Shown here in pieces: positions 1-7,017 of a DNA stretch of 11,045 bases. The translations under genes and the position numbers were made by a program. The DNA is from Gammaproteobacteria bacterium (GTDB lineage Bacteria > Pseudomonadota > Gammaproteobacteria > JAJDOJ01): contig JALVEU010000175.1 in assembly GCA_027030565.1 (NCBI GenBank), positions 1-11,045 of the forward strand. Direction: 5' to 3'. Position 1 is the first letter of the stretch; each line of letters starts with the position of its first letter. The notes under the pieces were generated by a model, which ran no database searches, was not told where the DNA came from, and was given only the letters and a program-made list of their open reading frames with translations.

Positions 1-473
1 CGCGCCGCTTCGGCGGAACCGGAAACTTCTTCATCCCTCGCAGCGTGCGCAGGGAGGAGGTGCTCTACGCCGGCGAGGCGGCGGGGATGCAGGACCCGCT
101 GTTCGGCTTCGGTATCCGTTACGCCATGGTCTCTGGCGCGCAGGCCGGCCGTGCACTGGCCCTGGGCCGGCCGGAACACTACGAGCGCCAGTGGCGCCGG
201 CGGCTCAGGCCCGCGCACGAGACCGGGGTGGTCCAACGGTGGATCTACGAGCGCCTGGGTGACCGCGGATACCAGGCCGTGATGGCGCGCTATCCGCAGG
301 GGCGGGACGTGCGCGACTGGTTGCATCGCGCCTACCGACCGCGATGGCGCAAGCGTCTGTGGTATCACTTGCTGTTACGCTGGCGCCAGCGCCCGGTGCC
401 GTACACCGGGGCTGTTGTCCGAAGCCGCGGTCCCGCGAGCGGCCGAGGCCCGGGTGCTCAGCCCAGCGTGTGA
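1..473 (+). CDS. FAD-dependent oxidoreductase, geranylgeranyl-reductase-like, C-terminal part (5' end outside window)
   Basis: The reading frame is open from the left edge (first full codon at 3) to a TGA at 471-473, so only the last ~156 residues are present. The visible part carries the FAD ribityl/pyrophosphate motif of the geranylgeranyl-reductase / lycopene-cyclase-like flavoproteins: YAGEAAGMQDPLFGFGIRYA followed by a small-residue helix (MVSGAQAG). The family usually has Gly-Asp-Ala-Ala-Gly here; this copy has Gly-Glu. A basic, Trp/Arg-rich tail of about 100 residues follows, and its last ~20 residues look low-complexity. Such enzymes reduce isoprenoid or other C=C bonds, or act as flavin monooxygenases; the substrate cannot be told from this end. 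A GTG at 45 lies inside the conserved domain and is not the real start. The 3' end overlaps the convergent holC by 16 bp. Confidence 0.75.
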   Translation, partial: RRFGGTGNFFIPRSVRREEVLYAGEAAGMQDPLFGFGIRYAMVSGAQAGRALALGRPEHYERQWRRRLRPAHETGVVQRWIYERLGDRGYQAVMARYPQGRDVRDWLHRAYRPRWRKRLWYHLLLRWRQRPVPYTGAVVRSRGPASGRGPGAQPSV

Positions 474-880
474 TGCTGCAGGGGGTAGCCGCGCTCCCGG
501 TAGAAGCGGTACCGGGCGCGCCCGGCCGCCTTGATCTGGGGCTGTGCATCGACCACCTCGGCCACCCGTTCGAAGCGGCCGAAGAAGGACGGCACTTCGG
601 ATGCCAGATTGATCAGCACCGCGCGCGGCGCGGGCTCCATGGTGTGGCCGATGGTCACGGGCCACTCGGTGGGATCGTCCGGTTCCACCGCGTGTGGCAC
701 GAAGCTGCGGTCGCGAAAGGTCCACAGCAGCTCGTCCATGCGCTGGCTGAGCGCCGGCTCTCCGGTGTGGACATGTACCTCGTGGCCGAGGAGAAAGGCC
801 TTCTCGCAGATGCGGCAGGCGGTCTTGAGCCGTTCCACCGGCGCGTCGCTGTCGAGTATGTAGAAGTCGATGCGGGTCAC
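458..880 (-). CDS. holC: DNA polymerase III subunit chi
   Basis: This encodes a 140-residue protein, close to the 147 residues of E. coli HolC. Chi pairs with psi in the clamp-loader complex and links the polymerase III holoenzyme to SSB at the replication fork (family knowledge). The N-terminus TRIDFYILDS, the helix ERLKTACRICEKAF, the strand GHEVHVHTG and the MDELLWTFRDRSFVPH segment (residues ~48-63) are characteristic of the family. The start is the GTG at 880-878, which forms a GTGA overlap with the TGA of pepA, so translation is probably coupled. The TGA stop is at 460-458. The gene order pepA-holC is the same as in E. coli. The usual next gene, valS, is not there; a gene on the opposite strand converges on the 3' end. 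Confidence 0.93.
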   Translation of the reverse strand: MTRIDFYILDSDAPVERLKTACRICEKAFLLGHEVHVHTGEPALSQRMDELLWTFRDRSFVPHAVEPDDPTEWPVTIGHTMEPAPRAVLINLASEVPSFFGRFERVAEVVDAQPQIKAAGRARYRFYRERGYPLQHHTLG

Positions 881-2373
881 GTCCGTGCGCGGTCCAGCAG
901 ATACTGGGCGAGCAAGGGTACCGGTCGGCCCGTGGCCCCTTTCTCCTTCCCGCTCTTCCAGGCCGTGCCGGCGATGTCCAGGTGTGCCCACGGCCGGTCC
1001 TCGTCGATGAAGCGCCACAGGAAGCAGGCCGCCGTGATGGTCCCGGCCGGGCGCCCGCCGATGTTGGCCACGTCGGCGAAGTTGCTCTTGAGTTGCTCCT
1101 GGTAGTCCTCCCAGAGGGGCAGCCGCCAGACGCGGTCGCCGGCGGTCTCCCCGGCCTCGATGACACGGGCGGCCAGCGCGTCGTCGTTGGCCAGCAGTCC
1201 GCTGGGGTGATGGCCCAGGGCGATGATGCAGGCCCCGGTCAGCGTGGCCATGTCGATGACCTCGCGGGGGTCGTGTTCGCGTTGCACCCAGGTCAGCGCG
1301 TCGCACAGGACCAGCCGGCCCTCGGCGTCGGTGTTCAGGATCTCCACCGTCTTGCCCGACAGCGTGGTCACCACGTCGCCGGGACGGCTGGCGCGGCCGC
1401 TGGGCATGTTCTCCGCTGCGGCGACGACCCCCACGACGTTGAGTTCCAGGCCGAGCTCGGCGCAGGTCTTCAAGGCACCGAGCACGCTGGCGGCCCCGCA
1501 CATGTCGAACTTCATCTCGTCCATGTCCTGGCTCGGTTTGATGGAGATCCCCCCGGTGTCGAAGGTGATGCCCTTGCCGACCAGCGCGATGGGCCTTTCC
1601 TGCTCGTCCGCGCCGCTGTAGCGCAGGGCGAAGAGCCGGGGCGGCTGTTCGCTGCCGCGGGCCACTGCCAGCAGCGCTCCCATACCCAGCCGCTCCATGG
1701 CCTGCTCGTCGAGTACGGTGACGGAGAGCGATGGGTACTCCCGGGCCAGGGCTTCGGCCTGCTCGGCCAGGTAGCTCGGGGTGCACACGTTGGCCGGGAG
1801 ATTGCCCAGGTCCTTGGCCAGGGCCTGTCCCATGGCCATGGCCCGACCTTCGTGGAGTCCGGCCTGGGCCTGGTCTCGTTCGGCACGCTCCACGCCGAAG
1901 ACGAGGCGTTCCAGCGGATTCTCCGGCGGTTCGCTCTCGCTCTTCATGCGCTCGAAGCGGTACAAGGCGTCTTCGGTGGCGAGCACCGCCTGGCGCAGTC
2001 GCCAGCGCCAGTCGCGGCCGTCCGGGGCCACCTCGGGCAGGAAGGAGACCGCACTGCGCGCCCCACTGCGGTCCAGCGCCTGCGCACTGGCCTGCAGGAT
2101 CTTGCGATACGCGGCGTCGTTCCACTGATCGTCGGGTCCGCAGGCAACCAGCAGGACCCGCGGCGCGTTCACGCCTTGCAGCCCGTAGAGCCACAGAACG
2201 GCGCCCGCCTCATCGGCCAGGTCACCGTGGCGCAGGGCGGCGCGGATGGCCCCGCCGCTGGCTTCGTCCAGGGCCGCGGCCGAGGGGGACAGGGTGTCGT
2301 GTCCCCGTACGGCCACGACGACACAGCCGCTGCGCTGGCTCTGGGGCCTGCCACTGGTGAGATCGAAGTCCAT
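877..2373 (-). CDS. pepA: Leucyl aminopeptidase (peptidase family M17)
   Basis: This encodes 498 residues (E. coli PepA: 503). It is a cytosolic two-metal exopeptidase that removes N-terminal residues, and in E. coli it also acts as a DNA-binding protein in site-specific recombination and carAB control (established). The M17 signature NTDAEGRL lies at 347-354. The metal/catalytic set is complete: K267, D272, K279, D290, D349, E351 and R353, each three positions below the E. coli equivalents. The N-terminal domain (1-~170) is the variable macro-like domain. I chose the ATG at 2373-2371 because GGGAGGT sits a few bases upstream and the protein begins in family register; the frame is open 40 codons further upstream without family-like sequence. 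It is divergent from lptF across 101 bp and shares four bases with holC downstream. Confidence 0.97.
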   Translation of the reverse strand: MDFDLTSGRPQSQRSGCVVVAVRGHDTLSPSAAALDEASGGAIRAALRHGDLADEAGAVLWLYGLQGVNAPRVLLVACGPDDQWNDAAYRKILQASAQALDRSGARSAVSFLPEVAPDGRDWRWRLRQAVLATEDALYRFERMKSESEPPENPLERLVFGVERAERDQAQAGLHEGRAMAMGQALAKDLGNLPANVCTPSYLAEQAEALAREYPSLSVTVLDEQAMERLGMGALLAVARGSEQPPRLFALRYSGADEQERPIALVGKGITFDTGGISIKPSQDMDEMKFDMCGAASVLGALKTCAELGLELNVVGVVAAAENMPSGRASRPGDVVTTLSGKTVEILNTDAEGRLVLCDALTWVQREHDPREVIDMATLTGACIIALGHHPSGLLANDDALAARVIEAGETAGDRVWRLPLWEDYQEQLKSNFADVANIGGRPAGTITAACFLWRFIDEDRPWAHLDIAGTAWKSGKEKGATGRPVPLLAQYLLDRART

Positions 2374-2474
2374 GTGCACCTCCCGGAGCTTTGGGTCGGA
2401 CGCGCACGGGTTCTCGCCGCGCGTGTATGCTGTGCGGTGACCCGAGATTCTATAACCAGAGTGCACCCGGAACC
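2374..2474. promoter_or_regulatory. Divergent pepA / lptF control region
   Basis: These 101 bp separate the pepA and lptF starts and must hold both promoters unless transcription comes from further away. On the plus strand TATAAC at 2451-2456 is a plausible -10 for lptF, about 20 bases before the ATG; no good -35 is seen 16-18 bp upstream, and the ribosome site of lptF is weak (CCGGAA). On the minus strand the only clear signal is the pepA Shine-Dalgarno GGGAGGT (about 2379-2385). No strong operator dyad was seen. The divergent layout itself is the same as in E. coli. Confidence 0.45.
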
Positions 2475-3608
2475 ATGGCCTTGTCTCTGTCACGTCTCCC
2501 GCGTCTGCTCATCGTGGACCGGCTGGTGTTGCGCGAGGTCACCCTGGCGGTGTTCGGGGTGTTGGTGGTGCTGCTGCTGGTGGTGGTGGGGCACAGTTTC
2601 GTGAAGCTGCTGGATGACGTGATGAGCGGTGAGCACCCGCCGGCCGTGCTGGGTCCACTGCTGGCCATGGCGGTGCTCAGGTTCGGCGTGGAGCTCACCC
2701 CGCTCGGGATCATGCTCGGCGTGATCCTGGGGCTGGGCCGCTTGGCCCGGGACCGCGAGCTGCTCATCCTGCGCAGCTTCGGTGTGGGTTATCGGCGTCT
2801 GTATGCGGTACTGGCCCTGCTGGTGTTGCCCATGGCCTTGGTCCTGGCGTGGTTGTCGCTGGTCCTGGTGCCGGCGGCCGTGCGCACGGCCGATACCCTG
2901 GTGCGCGAGGCCGAGCACCGCCCCGACATCGCTGCCATCGGTGAGGGGCGCTTCACACGCTCTCCCGATGGGCGCTGGGTGGTGTTCTCCGAGCAGAGCC
3001 TGCGCGGGGAGAAGGCCCTGGGTGGGGTGTTCGTGCACCGGCGCATCCCCGGCGGTTTCGAGATCGAGACGGCGCGGCGGGCGCAGCAGATCACCGATCC
3101 GGACACGGGAGAACGCCATGTGGTGCTGATCGAGGGGCGGCGTTACGTGGGGTACGTGGAACGGTCCGATTACAATGTGCTGGCATTCCGCCGTCACACC
3201 CTGCGGGTGCCCGGGCTCGAAGTGGGCCGCATCTTCGAGAACCAGCGTGCGCTGCCGAGCCGTGCCCTCCTGGCCACCGACGATCCCAAGCTGCAGGCCG
3301 AGCTGCAACGCAGGATCGCGGTGCCTCTGGCGGCGGTGCTGCTTGCGCTGCTGGCCGTGCCGCTGGCCGACACGGCACCACGTCAGGGCCGGTTCGGGCG
3401 CGTGGCGCTGGGGATCCTGGCCTATCTGGTGTATTCCAATCTCAACGTGATCGCGCTCAGTGAGGTGGCCAGTGGAGGGCTCTCACCCCGGATCGGGGTC
3501 TGGTGGGTGCAGGTGATGTTCCTGCTCCCGACCCTGGTCCTGCTCATGCGTCGGCAGGGGTGGTACGGCTGGTTACGCCGGCTGCGCAGGGACCGCGTGG
3601 CCGCATGA
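2475..3608 (+). CDS. lptF: LPS export ABC transporter permease LptF
   Basis: This encodes 377 residues (E. coli LptF: 366). LptF pairs with LptG and two LptB ATPases in the inner membrane; the complex extracts lipopolysaccharide and passes it to LptC and the periplasmic bridge (established). The layout matches the family: TM1 ~22-40, TM2 ~58-86, TM3 ~106-133, a periplasmic beta-jellyroll ~135-275, then TM4 ~281-299, TM5 ~305-325 and TM6 ~340-358. The cytosolic coupling segment GRLARDRELLILRSFGVG (88-105) between TM2 and TM3 is the LptB-contacting helix. The ATG at 2475 is chosen because the upstream extension is not family-like and the only earlier start in that frame is a TTG. The first of two permease genes: its TGA overlaps the ATG of lptG (ATGA). 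Confidence 0.95.
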   Translation: MALSLSRLPRLLIVDRLVLREVTLAVFGVLVVLLLVVVGHSFVKLLDDVMSGEHPPAVLGPLLAMAVLRFGVELTPLGIMLGVILGLGRLARDRELLILRSFGVGYRRLYAVLALLVLPMALVLAWLSLVLVPAAVRTADTLVREAEHRPDIAAIGEGRFTRSPDGRWVVFSEQSLRGEKALGGVFVHRRIPGGFEIETARRAQQITDPDTGERHVVLIEGRRYVGYVERSDYNVLAFRRHTLRVPGLEVGRIFENQRALPSRALLATDDPKLQAELQRRIAVPLAAVLLALLAVPLADTAPRQGRFGRVALGILAYLVYSNLNVIALSEVASGGLSPRIGVWWVQVMFLLPTLVLLMRRQGWYGWLRRLRRDRVAA

Positions 3609-4663
3609 CCCGGCTCGACCGTTATGTGGCACGTGCCGTGCTCGCCGGTGCGCTGCTGGCCTTGGCGGCCCTGCTCGCGGTGAACTTCGTGGTGGATCTG
3701 GCCCACTATACGCGCCTTGCGGCCAAGGTGGGCGCGGGCATGGAGCTGGGCTTCGCGCGGGCATTGCTCACGGTCCCACGGCGCGTGTTCGAGTTCTTTC
3801 CCACGGGTCTGCTCCTGGGCGGGCTGCTGGGACTGGGTAATCTGGCCTCGCGTAACGAGCTGGTGGTGATCCGCGGGTTCGGGTGGTCCATCTACCGCCT
3901 GGCAGGGGCCGTGATGTGGTTGGGGGTGCCGCTGTCGTTGGCCGTGCTGGTGTTGGGCGAGTACGGGGTCCCGGCCGCCGAGCGGGCGCTGCGCGCTGCC
4001 GAGTCCGGTGCCGTGAGCGTGGGTGTGGAGGGCGATCTCTGGGTGCGCGAGGGTCATCGTTTCATCAATGTGAGCGAATCGTTCCCGGAACGTCATCTGA
4101 ATGGGGTGTGGGTCTATGATCTGGACGCGTCGTTGGCCCTGCACCGCGTGACCTGGATCCATCGGGCCGACTACGATCGCGAGCGCGCGCAGTGGCACCT
4201 GCAGACCGTGCTCCAGGTGGACCTGGGCAAGGATCGAATCGAGCGCCGGCGCTTTCGGGAGCTGTATTGGGACCGGCTGGTGGATCCGGAGACGCTGGAC
4301 GTGGTGGCGGAGAACCCTGAGCATATGCCGGCCCGGCGACTCTATGCCTATGTGGGCTACCTGGAGGAGAACGGACTCGATGCCGCACGCTACCGCATGG
4401 CGCTGTGGTCACGCCTGGCCACGCCGTTCACCGTGCTCCCGCTCTTGCTCATGGCGGTGCCCTTCGCGTTCGGACCGCTGCGCGAGGCCGGGGCAGGGCA
4501 GCGCCTGTTCATCGGGATCGTGATCGGTGTGGTCTTCCACCTCACGCGCGAGGCCTTCGCCAACATGGCGGTGATCTACGGTTGGTCGCCCTGGGTGGGC
4601 ACGGTGTTGCCCCTGGCGGTGCTCACGGTGGTGGCAGGGTGGATGCTGCGCCGCGCCAATTGA
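3605..4663 (+). CDS. lptG: LPS export ABC transporter permease LptG
   Basis: This encodes 352 residues (E. coli LptG: 360). It is the partner of LptF in the LptB2FG extractor. TM1 is ~10-30, TM2 ~60-83 and TM3 ~98-118; the periplasmic jellyroll is ~120-265 (with strand-rich segments such as EGDLWVREGHRFINVSE, family-typical); TM4 is ~268-288, TM5 ~299-320 and TM6 ~328-347. The coupling helix between TM2 and TM3 is NLASRNELVVIRGFGWSIYR (79-98), aligned with the LptF copy. The start ATG at 3605 shares four bases with the lptF stop, which points to translational coupling and equal output of the two permeases. The downstream phosphatase gene begins within or just after its stop codon. Confidence 0.95.
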   Translation: MTRLDRYVARAVLAGALLALAALLAVNFVVDLAHYTRLAAKVGAGMELGFARALLTVPRRVFEFFPTGLLLGGLLGLGNLASRNELVVIRGFGWSIYRLAGAVMWLGVPLSLAVLVLGEYGVPAAERALRAAESGAVSVGVEGDLWVREGHRFINVSESFPERHLNGVWVYDLDASLALHRVTWIHRADYDRERAQWHLQTVLQVDLGKDRIERRRFRELYWDRLVDPETLDVVAENPEHMPARRLYAYVGYLEENGLDAARYRMALWSRLATPFTVLPLLLMAVPFAFGPLREAGAGQRLFIGIVIGVVFHLTREAFANMAVIYGWSPWVGTVLPLAVLTVVAGWMLRRAN

Positions 4664-4674
4664 GGCCACCGCTG

Positions 4675-5328
4675 GTGATTCCGCTGGCGCTGCTGGCGCT
4701 GGGCACGGTGGTGTTGCGCGCTCTGGACGTGGATCTGGCCGTGGCGCACTGGCTGTATCGCTACGGTCACTTCTTCGAGACCGAGCACGGGCCGCTCGGG
4801 ATCCTCTACCGGTTCGCACCGGTGCCGGGCCTGGCCCTGGGGCTCGCGGCCCTGGGGCTATTGGTGGCAGTGCCCTGGTCTGCCCGGACGCGGCGCCACT
4901 GGCGCGCCTGGGCCTTCCTGGTGGCCCTGCTGGCCCTGGGGCCGGGCCTGCTGGTCAACGGGATCCTCAAGGACTACACGGGGCGTCCGCGGCCGTACCA
5001 GATTCAGGACTTCGGCGGGCCGTATCCCTACCGGCCCGTGTTCCGACTGGGCCCGCCTGGCGAGGGCTATTCCTTTCCCTCGGGACATGCCACGATCGCC
5101 TTCTACCTCATGAGCCCGTTCTTCCTGTGCTGGCGCCGGCACCGGCGCTGTGCATGGCTCAGTCTCGCGGTGGGCCTGGCCTGGGGTACGCTCATCGGCC
5201 TCGTACGCATGCTGCAGGGGGGGCACTTCGCCAGCGACGTCCTGTGGGCGGCCGGAGTGGTGTATCTGCTGGGTTGGCTGCTGTGGTGGGTGCTGCGGCC
5301 CGAGGCGCCTTGGGCTGGAGACGCCTAG
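4675..5328 (+). CDS. PAP2-family membrane phosphatase (lipid phosphatase)
   Basis: This encodes 217 residues with about five to six hydrophobic segments. All three PAP2 motifs are present: KX6RP (K99 to R106-P107, in KDYTGRPRP), PSGH (135-138, in YSFPSGHAT) and RX5HX3D (R178, H184, D188), so an active phosphatase is expected. Family members dephosphorylate undecaprenyl pyrophosphate, phosphatidylglycerol phosphate or lipid A (LpxE/LpxF/LpxT types) on the outer face of the inner membrane. Position directly behind lptFG favours an LPS or carrier-lipid substrate, but this is inference. Start choice: the GTG at 4675 has TGAGG nine bases upstream. A TTG at 4660, overlapping the lptG stop as TTGA, would add five residues and is the main alternative. 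Confidence 0.87.
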   Translation: MIPLALLALGTVVLRALDVDLAVAHWLYRYGHFFETEHGPLGILYRFAPVPGLALGLAALGLLVAVPWSARTRRHWRAWAFLVALLALGPGLLVNGILKDYTGRPRPYQIQDFGGPYPYRPVFRLGPPGEGYSFPSGHATIAFYLMSPFFLCWRRHRRCAWLSLAVGLAWGTLIGLVRMLQGGHFASDVLWAAGVVYLLGWLLWWVLRPEAPWAGDA

Positions 5329-5330
5329 CC

Positions 5331-6539
5331 GTGGACGTGGAGACCCAGCGCCGCATCGACCGCCTGGCGGGCACTTGGATCTGCCGCCTGCTGTCGCTGT
5401 GGCCGGCGCCCCAGCCGCCCCGCTCCGGGGCATGGGTACCCCGTCGCATTCTGGTGATCCTGCTCTCCGAGATGGGCAGCCTGGTGTTGGCCCGGCCCAT
5501 GTTCGAGCGTCTGCGCGAGCGCTACCCGCAGGCCGAGCTCTATGCCTTGGTGTTCGCCAAGAACCGCGAGGTGTTGGACCTGATGGAGGTCATGCCTCCG
5601 GAACACGTGTTCACCCTGCGGGACGATCGCCTCCGGCACTTGGCCACCGACAGCCTGCGGGCGCTGCGAAGGCTGCGCAGACTCGGGGTGGATGCGGTGA
5701 TCGACTGTGAGCTGTTCGCCCGGGTCAGCGCCATCTTCGCGCGCCTGAGCGGTGCAGTGGTGCGCGTGGGATTCCATCCCTACACGCAGGAAGGGCTCTA
5801 TCGGGGCGGATTCATCAACCGACCCGTACTCTACAACCCTTACCAGCACATGGCCCGGCAATTCCTCACCCTGGCCGAGGCGGTGGACGCCCGCGACCGG
5901 CCGCCTGCGAAGCGACCGTTGGACGGCCCTTTGCCGGAGCTTCCCCAGCTCCCGCTGCCCGAGCGCGAGCGCGCCATGCTGCGCGAGCGACTCTATGGAC
6001 GGTTCGAGTCGCTGCGGGGCCGGCGCCTGGTACTGATCTACCCGAGCGGAGGTGCCCTGCCCATCCGGGCCTGGCCGGAGTCCAACTACGTGGAACTGGC
6101 CCGCGCCATGCTGGGGGCGGGTTATGGAGTGGGGATCATCGGTCTGGCGGCCGACCGGGAGCAGGCGGAGCGCATCGCGGCCGCCTGCGCAGATCCGGCC
6201 TGCGTCAGTCTGGCCGGTTGGACGCGCTCCATCCGGGAGTTGCTGCTCCTCTTTCACGCGGCCGATCTGCTGGTCACCAACGACGGTGGCCCTGGGCATT
6301 TCGCGGTGCTCACACCCATACGTGGACTGGTGCTGTTCGGCCCTGAGACGCCCCGCCTGTACGGCCCCCTGGCCGGGCGCGTGCAGGCGGTCTATGCGGG
6401 GTTTTCCTGTTCCCCCTGCCTCACTGCCTACAACCACCGCAACTCGCCCTGTGACGGGGACAACCGCTGCCTGAAGGCGATTCCCGTCGGTCTGGTGGTG
6501 CAAAAGGCACTGGCGATGCTGGAGACGAGGCCGGCGTGA
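5331..6539 (+). CDS. Glycosyltransferase family 9 (ADP-heptose:LPS heptosyltransferase-like)
   Basis: This encodes 402 residues. The N-terminal Rossmann half starts RRILVILLSEMGSLVLARPM (38-57), as in WaaC/WaaF/RfaQ proteins. The C-terminal half has the donor-binding stretch LIYPSGGA..RAWPESNY (235-253) and TNDGGPGHFA (316-325), the counterpart of the family's TNDTGPxH loop. GT9 enzymes are cytosolic and add heptose from ADP-heptose to the LPS inner core; donor and acceptor here are not determined. The extreme C-terminus has four cysteines in a CxxC...C...C layout (360, 363, 374, 380). The GTG at 5331 lies two bases after the phosphatase stop, with GGAG at 5317-5320 as ribosome site; a GTG two codons later is possible. 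The stop overlaps the GTG of the next gene. Confidence 0.88.
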   Translation: MDVETQRRIDRLAGTWICRLLSLWPAPQPPRSGAWVPRRILVILLSEMGSLVLARPMFERLRERYPQAELYALVFAKNREVLDLMEVMPPEHVFTLRDDRLRHLATDSLRALRRLRRLGVDAVIDCELFARVSAIFARLSGAVVRVGFHPYTQEGLYRGGFINRPVLYNPYQHMARQFLTLAEAVDARDRPPAKRPLDGPLPELPQLPLPERERAMLRERLYGRFESLRGRRLVLIYPSGGALPIRAWPESNYVELARAMLGAGYGVGIIGLAADREQAERIAAACADPACVSLAGWTRSIRELLLLFHAADLLVTNDGGPGHFAVLTPIRGLVLFGPETPRLYGPLAGRVQAVYAGFSCSPCLTAYNHRNSPCDGDNRCLKAIPVGLVVQKALAMLETRPA

Positions 6540-6994
6540 TCCGCGGGTTGCGCGGCGTCGCCAGCCTCGCCCTGGCCGTGCGTTTCGTGCGCTTCGGGCT
6601 GGTGGGGGCATCGGGCACACTGATCAACCTGGGCGTGTTGGCTTTGGGCCAAGAGTGGCTGTTTCGTGCCATTGCGGATCCCGGTATGCGCCTCAACGCC
6701 TCGCTGGCACTGGCCATCGGTACGGCCACTCTGAACAACTTCTACTGGAACCGGCGCTGGACCTGGGGCGACCGCGAGGCCGCGCACGCCAAGCCACTGC
6801 CGTTGCAATTCCTGCAGTATGTCTCGGCCAGCGGGGTGTCCATCACGCTCCAGTTCGTGCTCACGCGGGCCCTGGCGCTATGGATGCACTACCTGCTGGC
6901 CAACATGGCGGCCATTGCGCTCGCCGCTGCCGTCAACTATCTGCTCAACGACCGCTTGACGTTCCGATTCCTGCGCCGGCGCGCCGACGGCTGA
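6536..6994 (+). CDS. GtrA-like family membrane protein
   Basis: This encodes 152 residues with four predicted membrane segments (~17-38, ~53-70, ~92-112, ~117-137), the standard size and topology of GtrA/DPMS family proteins. Family hallmarks are FVRFGLVGASGTLINLG (17-33), NNFYWNRRWTW (67-77) and NYLLNDRLTFRF (134-145). GtrA of serotype-converting phages is thought to flip polyprenyl-phosphate-linked glucose; other members are involved in cell-wall or LPS sugar decoration. The usual GtrB-like polyprenyl-phosphate glycosyltransferase is not in this window, so the cargo is unknown. The GTG at 6536 overlaps the stop of the glycosyltransferase (GTGA), making this the last gene of the lptFG-led run. 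It converges on the PstS-like gene, with 23 bp between the two stop codons. Confidence 0.87.
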   Translation: MIRGLRGVASLALAVRFVRFGLVGASGTLINLGVLALGQEWLFRAIADPGMRLNASLALAIGTATLNNFYWNRRWTWGDREAAHAKPLPLQFLQYVSASGVSITLQFVLTRALALWMHYLLANMAAIALAAAVNYLLNDRLTFRFLRRRADG

Positions 6995-7011
6995 GGGGCG
7001 GTGCCCCGCCC
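6995..7011. terminator. Weak GC hairpin between convergent genes
   Basis: GGGCGG (6996-7001) can pair with CCGCCC (7006-7011) around a four-base loop; an alternative pairing is GGGGC (6995-6999) with GCCCC (7003-7007). The hairpin fills the 23-bp gap between the two convergent stop codons, so it could slow transcription from both sides. No T-run follows on either strand, so a classical rho-independent terminator is not supported. Confidence 0.25.
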
Positions 7012-7017
7012 GGTGGT

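Noticed and set aside
344..1105. Plus-strand 253-codon frame overlapping holC and the pepA 3' end.
   Set aside because: Antisense to two well-identified genes, with no recognisable domain or initiation signal.
458..2194. A 578-codon minus-strand frame spanning pepA and holC.
   Set aside because: Its first ~440 residues are an out-of-frame reading of pepA, Arg/Pro/Gly-rich with no family features; only the last 140 residues, after the GTG at 880, are real (holC).
982..2604. A long plus-strand open frame of 540 codons lying antisense to pepA.
   Set aside because: It is fully explained by GC-rich codon bias in pepA: no domain pattern, no ribosome site, and it runs past both ends into the lptF start region. 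pepA on the minus strand has all catalytic residues.
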